Shown one piece after another: positions 7,707-12,154 of a stretch of 12,154 bases of DNA. Position 1 is the stretch's first letter. Each line of letters begins with the position of its first letter. The notes beneath the pieces were generated by a model. It was not told the origin of the DNA. It saw nothing but the letters and a program-made list of their open reading frames with translations, and did no database searches. The stretch lies in assembly GCA_903912795.1 (NCBI GenBank), contig CAIWIS010000204.1:1-12154 (forward strand), in the 5' to 3' direction. Source of the stretch: an uncultured Bacteroidales bacterium (GTDB lineage: Bacteria > Bacteroidota > Bacteroidia > Bacteroidales > Paludibacteraceae). A program made the position numbers and the translations under genes.

Positions 7707-8336
7707 ATGATAAATGTATTTTTAGTTGACGATCACGAAATTGTCAGAGAAGGCTTTAAAAAGCTTGTAAAGGAAATAAATGATATAAATATAACCGGCG
7801 AAGCAAAATCATCCGAGGAAGTGCTTCAGCGGCTTGATAGTATTGCCTGCGACGTAATGTTGGTTGATTTATATTTGCCAGGAAAAAATGGTTATCAATT
7901 ATTGGTTGATTTGCAAAAACTTCGACCAGAAATTAAAGCCATAATCATGAGTATAAATCCGGAGCAGAAATCGGCACTCAGAGCATACAAATTAGGTGCT
8001 GCTGGATATTTATGTAAGGATTCAGCTATTAGCGAAATTATCTCAGCAATTCGAAAAACATATACTAATGGACGTTATATTAGCCCAGAATATGCTGAAG
8101 CATTGGCATTCAAAACAATTTTTAGTGAGCCCGACGATTTGCAAAAATTAAGTGACTTAGAAACAAATATCCTCATTATGCTTTACAAAGGTATGGATAT
8201 TAAAGATATTTCAGTCAAAACTAAATTAAGCGTTGTTTCAGTTTTTACATATCGAAAAAAGATTTTTGAAAATTTAAAACTAAATTCTAATCTCGATATG
8301 ATACACTACGTTAAGGAAAACATAATAATGGGCTGA
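7707..8336 (+). CDS. NarL/FixJ-family response regulator, orphan, with divergent DNA-binding domain
   Basis: This 209-residue protein is a two-component response regulator: an N-terminal receiver (about residues 1-120) and a C-terminal LuxR-type helix-turn-helix (about 147-205). The acidic pocket D8-D9, phospho-acceptor D54, switch residue S82 and lysine K104 are all present, so phosphorylation should work. The output domain is less typical. The usual LSxRE start reads LSDLE (148-152), so the normally conserved arginine is leucine. The recognition helix reads VFTYRKKIFENL (179-190). No histidine kinase gene is adjacent, so its partner must be encoded elsewhere. A close paralogue follows 301 bases downstream; by hand count 67 of the first 135 residues are identical without gaps. 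The start is supported by the MINVFLVDDHE opening. Its targets are unknown. Confidence 0.9.
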   Translation: MINVFLVDDHEIVREGFKKLVKEINDINITGEAKSSEEVLQRLDSIACDVMLVDLYLPGKNGYQLLVDLQKLRPEIKAIIMSINPEQKSALRAYKLGAAGYLCKDSAISEIISAIRKTYTNGRYISPEYAEALAFKTIFSEPDDLQKLSDLETNILIMLYKGMDIKDISVKTKLSVVSVFTYRKKIFENLKLNSNLDMIHYVKENIIMG

Positions 8337-8351
8337 TTCATATTTTTTTAA

Positions 8352-8368
8352 TTCGATATTGTATCGAA
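8352..8368. repeat. Perfect 7-bp inverted repeat just after the first response regulator
   Basis: TTCGATA (8352-8358), a 3-base centre, then TATCGAA (8362-8368), starting 15 bases after the stop codon. A T-run precedes it but none follows, so it does not read as an intrinsic terminator on the plus strand. A 17-bp dyad of this form suits a dimeric DNA-binding protein. Confidence 0.45.
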
Positions 8369-8423
8369 AATTTACATTGTAATCAACATAACTTTAACTT
8401 TTGAAATTACACAGAAAAAATTT

Positions 8424-8447
8424 TTTTTATTCATTTTCGAATAAAAA
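8424..8447. repeat. Perfect 9-bp inverted repeat immediately upstream of the second regulator's promoter
   Basis: TTTTTATTC (8424-8432) and GAATAAAAA (8439-8447) flank a 6-base centre, ending 9 bases before the TTTG box at 8457-8460. The position suits an activator site for the promoter. The arms are very AT-rich, which lowers their significance. Confidence 0.4.
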
Positions 8448-8456
8448 TCAAAATAT

Positions 8457-8488
8457 TTTGCAATTAGATAGAAAATTTGTTATATTTG
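8457..8488 (+). promoter_or_regulatory. Well-formed Bacteroidota promoter for the second response regulator
   Basis: TTTG at 8457-8460 is followed after exactly 20 bases by TATATTTG at 8481-8488. This is the TTTG-N19-21-TAnnTTTG arrangement used by the primary sigma factor of this phylum, and the best promoter in the window. Transcription should start near 8495, giving an unusually long leader of about 140 bases before the ATG at 8638. Confidence 0.65.
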
Positions 8489-8499
8489 CGCTTATTAAC

Positions 8500-8574
8500 T
8501 TGTTCTAAAACGAATATTGGATTTTTTAATATCGAAAAATCAGTATTCAATTGGTTTAAATTATTGAAGAACAA
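8500..8574 (+). promoter_or_regulatory. Candidate structured 5' leader (nested hairpins) of the second response regulator
   Basis: The outer stem is TTGTTCT (8500-8506) with AGAACAA (8568-8574), 7 perfect pairs. Inside it, AAAC (8508-8511) pairs with GTTT (8554-8557). The core hairpin pairs 8512-8520 with 8540-8548 (nine pairs, two of them G-U), skips one bulged A at 8521, then pairs 8522-8526 with 8535-8539 around an 8-base loop. The whole fold lies just after the predicted transcription start. It matches no riboswitch class I recognise. It could regulate translation or stability, or be an operator dyad read as DNA. The individual pairings are seen directly; a functional fold is inference. 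Confidence 0.4.
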
Positions 8575-8637
8575 ACATTTTTATTTTTTATCTGGCTAAA
8601 TACTTTTTATTGGTAACCACACACTAATTTCGAATTT

Positions 8638-9270
8638 ATGATTAAAGTATTTATTGTTGATGATCACGAAATAATTCGTGAAGGCCTCAAAATGATTCTC
8701 AAAGAAGAATCTGATATAATCGTTGTTGGCGAAGCTCAAAATGGAGCTCAAGCAATCGACAAAATACGTAAGGTAGAATGCGACATAATGTTGCTTGACA
8801 TGAATATGCCTGGAAGAAACGGTATTGATTTGCTCATGGATATAAAAGCACTTCGACCGAAGTTACACATACTCGTATTAAGCATTCATCCTGAGGATAA
8901 GTTTGCCTTGAAAACCCTGAAGTCGGGTGCTTCGGGTTATTTGTGTAAAGATACTGCTCTCGAAGAGCTGGTTGTAGCCATTCATAAAATAAACCTCAAA
9001 GGCAGGTATATAAGTGCTGCACTTGCTGAGCAATTGGCGTTTGATGTTATTCCCGAATCGGATAGTGATCCGCATGATTTGCTTTCGAACAGAGAGCGCG
9101 AAATATTAATTAAAATAGCCTCGGGCATAAAGGCCAAAGATATTGCTGATGAGTTGGGCTTAAGTATTTCAACTGTATTTACATACCGTTTACGTATTTT
9201 CGAAAAACTTAATGTAAAAAATAATGTGGAACTTACACATTATGCAATTGAAAAAAAGTTAGTTAATTAA
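8638..9270 (+). CDS. NarL/FixJ-family response regulator, orphan, paralogue of the preceding gene
   Basis: This 210-residue protein has a receiver domain (about residues 1-120) and a LuxR-type helix-turn-helix (about 147-207). All receiver residues are present: D8, D9, phospho-acceptor D54, S82 and K104. Its output domain is canonical, with LSNRERE (149-155) and a recognition region ISTVFTYRLRIFEKL (177-191). This shares the VFTYR..IFE core with the preceding regulator, so the two may bind similar sites. It should be a cytoplasmic transcription factor that dimerises when phosphorylated. No histidine kinase is encoded next to it. It has its own strong promoter, a long leader with predicted structure, and a strong terminator directly after the stop, so it appears to be a single-gene transcript. 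Its regulon cannot be inferred. Confidence 0.92.
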   Translation: MIKVFIVDDHEIIREGLKMILKEESDIIVVGEAQNGAQAIDKIRKVECDIMLLDMNMPGRNGIDLLMDIKALRPKLHILVLSIHPEDKFALKTLKSGASGYLCKDTALEELVVAIHKINLKGRYISAALAEQLAFDVIPESDSDPHDLLSNREREILIKIASGIKAKDIADELGLSISTVFTYRLRIFEKLNVKNNVELTHYAIEKKLVN

Positions 9271-9293
9271 TTAAAATAGAGTTTATTACATAT

Positions 9294-9333
9294 ATTTGGT
9301 CAGGTAAATAATTTTTATCTGACCAAATTTTTT
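9294..9333 (+). terminator. Strong intrinsic terminator of the second response regulator
   Basis: A stem of 15 pairs, one of them G-U (arms 9294-9308 and 9314-9328), with a 5-base loop is followed by a T-run to 9333. The core is TTTGGTCAG/CTGACCAAA. It begins 23 bases after the stop codon and separates the regulator from tsaB. Confidence 0.85.
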
Positions 9334-9384
9334 GTAGTTTTATATACTTTCTTTGTTGTTATCTTCTGCATTAATTTTTATAAA

Positions 9385-10068
9385 ATGACTTTACTTCATA
9401 TCGAAACATCTACTAATGTGTGCTCAGTAGCTTTGAGTTTGGATGGCAGCTGTATTTTTTTGAAAGAAAACAGGGAAGGGATGAATCATGCCACCATGTT
9501 GAGTCCTTTTATTGAAGAAGCTTTTCAATTTTTACAGAAACAAAATGGCAAGTTGGATGCATTAGCGGTAAGTGGTGGACCTGGATCATATACTGGTCTA
9601 CGTATAGGTGTTTCTACGGCTAAAGGGCTATGCTATGGTTTAAATATACCATTAATAGCTGTTAGTACACTTCAAATAATGACATTGGCAGCAATGGCTA
9701 TTAAGTTGGATAAGAATATATTGTATTGCCCCATGATTGACGCGCGCCGAATGGAAGTTTATGCGGCATTTTATGATGTTAATGCTGAAATTGTACGTAA
9801 TATTCAAGCTGATATTATCGACTCAGAATCCTATACTGAAATATTGTCTAAGTCTGAAGTGGTGTTTTTTGGTAATGGTGCTGATAAGTGCAAAACTACA
9901 TTAACTCATCCGAATGCACAATTTATTGATGACATTTATCCTACTGCAAAATTTATGATTCCATTAGCCGAAAAGGAATTTAAAAATAGTACATTTGTTG
10001 ATGTAGCTTATTTTGAACCGTTTTATCTCAAAGAATTTCATACTACGACCCCAAAATCTATCAATTAA
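9385..10068 (+). CDS. tsaB: tRNA threonylcarbamoyladenosine biosynthesis protein TsaB
   Basis: This 227-residue protein belongs to the ASKHA-fold TsaB (YeaZ) family. With TsaC, TsaD and TsaE it makes N6-threonylcarbamoyladenosine at position 37 of tRNAs reading ANN codons. TsaB is the non-catalytic partner that holds TsaD and TsaE together in the cytoplasm. Visible family features are the MTLLHIETST opening (the first strand of the fold) and the diagnostic GGPGSYTGLRIG loop (64-75), followed by STAKGL. Length is close to the usual 220-235. It is flanked by terminators on both sides (9294-9333 and 10069-10110), so it is probably expressed alone. No tsaC, tsaD or tsaE is in the window. I see no clear promoter in the short gap; a weak TATCTTCT lies at 9360-9367. 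Confidence 0.95.
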   Translation: MTLLHIETSTNVCSVALSLDGSCIFLKENREGMNHATMLSPFIEEAFQFLQKQNGKLDALAVSGGPGSYTGLRIGVSTAKGLCYGLNIPLIAVSTLQIMTLAAMAIKLDKNILYCPMIDARRMEVYAAFYDVNAEIVRNIQADIIDSESYTEILSKSEVVFFGNGADKCKTTLTHPNAQFIDDIYPTAKFMIPLAEKEFKNSTFVDVAYFEPFYLKEFHTTTPKSIN

Positions 10069-10110
10069 AAAAACTCCTAATAATTAACAATGAAATTATT
10101 AGGAGTTTTT
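10069..10110. terminator. Bidirectional terminator between tsaB and the porin gene
   Basis: A perfect 17-pair stem (arms 10069-10085 and 10094-10110) closes an 8-base loop. Its outer five pairs are A-T, so either strand reads as a hairpin ending in a T-run. It starts directly after the tsaB stop and lies 21 bases beyond the porin stop, so it can end both convergent transcripts. Confidence 0.85.
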
Positions 10111-10131
10111 AAATGAAAAGCTAACTCAATC

Positions 10132-11364
10132 TTAGAAAAAATAACTTATTGTAGTCAAGGCTCTGTGATTGCTTATATTGTATGGATTCTGAATTTTTCC
10201 ATTGGCTTGAATTTCCCCATATTTTGCTGTAGTTAGCTCGTATTCAAATCCTAAACGGAAATTACTTAAATTATACGAAATATGTGGTGCAACACGGTAT
10301 AGTTGATCCATTTGCAATTGCAAGTTGTTTATATTATTATAAAATCCATACCCATAAGCAGTGAACTTACCTGCTTTGATAAGTAGATCTTTATTTGAAC
10401 CTAGGTTTTGTGATAATCCACCATAAATTCCAACCTGAATTTTAGTTCCATAGGCTACACTTAACCAAGATGTTGAGGTATTTATATTGGTGTAGGTATC
10501 TTCGTTAGTGCTTGTGTTTAATCCACTTACTCCATATCCTCCAATCATTAAATATTCACTCATATTCTGCCCTAAAACGGACTTGGCACGTATCTGAAAT
10601 TTCTTATTTGTATAGCCAATATACGCTACTGCAGCTCCGGAATTAAAGCGTTCGTGATTAATTCTGAGTGATTTACCATCAATACCAATACCCGCCATTA
10701 CATTTTTCGATTTATAATCAAGACCAATATGTAAGCCTGGTAACAATCCATTTTTCATATAGCTTGCACTTGCGCCAGCAGGTCCTTGTGTCATGTATTG
10801 CATTTGATATGCTGCAGCAATTATAGCCGAAAATTCCTTATTCAGTTTTTGAGTAAAACGAATTTGCGGACTACGATTAAAAGGCTGAAAAGGAGTTGCT
10901 ACACTCAAAGCAGGTGTAATGGGTTGAAGGTTTGAGAACATTGGATGCCATGTTTGACCAACTAATAATTCCGATTTTTCCCAATTTAACTTTAAATAAG
11001 CTTGACGAAGTCGTACGAGATAATAGTAATCTTTAACTCCAGCAAAATCGCATTCAATTTTTCCGCTTGATTTAGCTCCTAAAATTGGAGTACCTGCAAA
11101 ATCAATTCCCAGTCGGGTTGAAATAGCAAGCATTTGTGAATTTGGAACAGCATTTTTATCTTTTCCCAACGCATCTAAATCAATTGGTTTTGGATACATA
11201 TTGAATAATCCATCCAATGCTTCTTGGTTTTGACGTGAATTATAATACAAATCACTTCGGATAAAACCGTACAATTTATAATTTGGAGTTGGTTCAGCTG
11301 CTATCAGTGAGTTTATTGAAAAAACGAAAGTAAATATAAAGAATATATCTTTTTTAGAAAACAT
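10132..11364 (-). CDS. Outer-membrane beta-barrel protein (porin-like)
   Basis: I chose the ATG at 11364, giving 410 residues, because it places a good signal peptide at the N-terminus: MFSKK, a hydrophobic core, and a probable cut after A23 (LIAA|E). A longer frame opens at 11418 but overlaps mntP and would bury the signal peptide 18 residues in. The mature protein has many short alternating strands with aromatic and glycine residues. It begins with YKLYGFIRSDLYY and ends in aromatic SYFF, the terminal signal used by the BAM machinery. A segment with RLRQAYLKLN and GQTW recalls DcaP-like and other general porins. It is expected to be a diffusion channel or substrate-specific pore in the outer membrane. 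The substrate is unknown. It starts 31 bases after the mntP stop, so the two are probably co-transcribed. Confidence 0.75.
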   Translation of the reverse strand: MFSKKDIFFIFTFVFSINSLIAAEPTPNYKLYGFIRSDLYYNSRQNQEALDGLFNMYPKPIDLDALGKDKNAVPNSQMLAISTRLGIDFAGTPILGAKSSGKIECDFAGVKDYYYLVRLRQAYLKLNWEKSELLVGQTWHPMFSNLQPITPALSVATPFQPFNRSPQIRFTQKLNKEFSAIIAAAYQMQYMTQGPAGASASYMKNGLLPGLHIGLDYKSKNVMAGIGIDGKSLRINHERFNSGAAVAYIGYTNKKFQIRAKSVLGQNMSEYLMIGGYGVSGLNTSTNEDTYTNINTSTSWLSVAYGTKIQVGIYGGLSQNLGSNKDLLIKAGKFTAYGYGFYNNINNLQLQMDQLYRVAPHISYNLSNFRLGFEYELTTAKYGEIQANGKIQNPYNISNHRALTTISYFF

Positions 11365-11395
11365 AATAGAATTTTTTTTGTGCTGAAAAGCTATT

Positions 11396-11965
11396 TCAGA
11401 GACCGTATAAATGCTCAAATAGTATTTTTAAGCCAATACCAATTAAAATAATACCTCCTAGTATTTCAACGTTAATTTTTATTTTTGAACGAAAATGTAC
11501 TCCTAGATAAACACCTAAAAGTGAGAAAATAAAACTGATAATTCCGATTGTTGCTACTGCAAACCAAATTTTTTCAGGATAAGGCACAAAGATAATACCT
11601 GTAGCCAGCGCATCAATACTTGTGGCAAATGCCAATGTAAATAATAACTTCCATTTGAAAGGGTCAGTTTTAATTTCGCAGTGCGGGTCGATGGGTTTGA
11701 GTCCTTCAATAAACATTTTCAGACCAATACCTCCCAGTAATACAAATGCAATCCAATGATCATAATTTGCTATTTGTTTTGCAAAACTAAAGCCAGCAAA
11801 ATAGCCAATAAGTGGCATTAGTCCTTGAAACAAACCAAAAAGCACTGCCATTCGCAATGCTTTTTTGAGTTTGAATTTTTTCAGACACACGCCCTTGCTA
11901 ATGGAAACTGCAAAACAGTCCATAGCAAGGCCGATACCTATAATAATGATTGAAAAAATATCCAT
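11396..11965 (-). CDS. mntP: Manganese exporter MntP
   Basis: This 189-residue integral membrane protein exports Mn(II) across the inner membrane. It has six predicted hydrophobic segments in two repeated halves. Each half carries the acidic residue seen in the family: D16 in AMDCFAVSISKG, and D118 in TSIDALATG. These positions match the aspartates important for function in E. coli MntP as I recall them. The ending ILGGIILIGIGLKILFEHLYG is also characteristic, and length is normal. The start codon directly abuts the stop of the upstream transketolase gene with no base between, and the porin gene follows after 31 bases, so all three probably share a transcript. I see no room for a yybP-ykoY riboswitch, the manganese sensor that controls mntP in some bacteria, between the transketolase and mntP genes. 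Confidence 0.93.
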   Translation of the reverse strand: MDIFSIIIIGIGLAMDCFAVSISKGVCLKKFKLKKALRMAVLFGLFQGLMPLIGYFAGFSFAKQIANYDHWIAFVLLGGIGLKMFIEGLKPIDPHCEIKTDPFKWKLLFTLAFATSIDALATGIIFVPYPEKIWFAVATIGIISFIFSLLGVYLGVHFRSKIKINVEILGGIILIGIGLKILFEHLYGL

Positions 11966-12154
11966 TTATAACATTTTCTTAACTTGCTCGTACACGTTTT
12001 TACCGTTGAAGCCAAGTTTTTCGTCCAATACTTTGAATGGTGCAGAGAAACCGAACGATTCCAATCCCCAGATTTTACCGTTAGCACCAACTAAACCTAG
12101 CAAGTTCACCGGAAGTCCAGCAGTAAGACCAAAAATCTTAGCATTTTTAGGTAA
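11966..12154 (-). CDS. tkt: Transketolase, C-terminal end only (gene continues past the right edge)
   Basis: The last 62 codons of a gene entering from the right edge are visible. The residues include GLTAGLPV, GKIWGLESFGFSAPF and KVLDEKLGF, ending in VYEQVKKML. This is the typical end of transketolase, in which the ESFG(F/Y)SAP..VL....GF pattern is strongly conserved. Transketolase moves two-carbon ketol units between sugar phosphates in the non-oxidative pentose phosphate pathway, using thiamine diphosphate. The catalytic and cofactor-binding parts are outside the window. Codon choice here looks less AT-driven than in neighbouring genes, as expected for a highly expressed enzyme. Its stop codon directly touches the mntP start. 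A split transketolase (separate N- and C-terminal genes) cannot be excluded from this piece. Confidence 0.88.
   Translation of the reverse strand, partial: LPKNAKIFGLTAGLPVNLLGLVGANGKIWGLESFGFSAPFKVLDEKLGFNGKNVYEQVKKML

Larger units (their letters stand above)
8337..8637. other. 301-bp intergenic region between the two response regulators, rich in inverted repeats
   Basis: There is no coding frame. It holds two perfect short inverted repeats (8352-8368 and 8424-8447), a well-formed promoter (8457-8488) and a leader with nested base-pairing potential (8500-8574). After that comes a T-rich stretch up to the start codon of the second regulator. I see no T-tailed terminator for the first regulator gene, so some read-through into the second is possible. 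The separate promoter suggests independent control of the second gene. Confidence 0.6.

Noticed and set aside
8352..8368. TTCGATA/TATCGAA hairpin as the terminator of the first regulator
   Set aside because: The stem is followed by AATTTAC rather than a T-run, so it lacks the intrinsic terminator tail. It is kept only as a possible operator dyad.
11365..11418. A longer porin reading frame opening at 11418
   Set aside because: It would overlap mntP by 23 bases and put 18 residues before a good signal peptide. The ATG at 11364 gives a normal export signal at the N-terminus.
1..12154. CRISPR array, insertion sequence, integrase, tRNA or attachment site
   Set aside because: No repeated spacer pattern, transposase-like protein, tRNA-like fold or flanking direct repeats were seen anywhere in the window.

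Overview
The window looks like chromosomal DNA from a member of the Bacteroidota, probably Bacteroidales or a close relative. It is AT-rich. Start codons lack Shine-Dalgarno sequences and sit behind A/T-rich stretches. Upstream regions carry TTTG and TAnnTTTG boxes of the Bacteroidota sigma-factor type. The Pif1-like helicase carries C-terminal HRDC and helix-turn-helix domains, an arrangement I associate with this phylum. The taxonomic call is inference. I see no insertion sequence, integrase, CRISPR array, tRNA or rRNA, so this reads as ordinary core and housekeeping sequence rather than an island.

Layout. Bases 210-3714 (+) encode two overlapping ABC exporter half-transporters that look like the two unequal halves of one heterodimeric pump. 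A convergent gene (3735-4526, -) encodes a small patatin-like lipase. It shares a 168-bp divergent promoter region with a large Pif1/RecD-like helicase (4695-7172, +). A 534-bp gene-free stretch follows. Next are two paralogous NarL/FixJ-type response regulators in tandem (7707-8336 and 8638-9270, +). Each has its own leader, no adjacent histidine kinase, and several inverted repeats nearby. A strong intrinsic terminator closes the second regulator. tsaB (9385-10068, +) follows, and a bidirectional terminator separates it from a leftward cluster. Read in its own direction, that cluster is the end of a transketolase gene (cut by the right edge), mntP for manganese export, and an outer-membrane beta-barrel protein.

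How the genes relate. The two ABC halves form a translationally coupled pair. Transketolase, mntP and the porin are tightly packed and probably co-transcribed. The two response regulators share their receiver signature and much of their recognition helix, so they probably read related DNA sites. Patatin, helicase and TsaB look functionally independent of their neighbours.

I did not find a clearly new multi-gene system. The parts most worth a second look are the candidate nested RNA structure in the leader of the second response regulator, the orphan tandem regulators themselves, the asymmetric ATP sites of the ABC pair, and the helicase-HRDC-HTH fusion.
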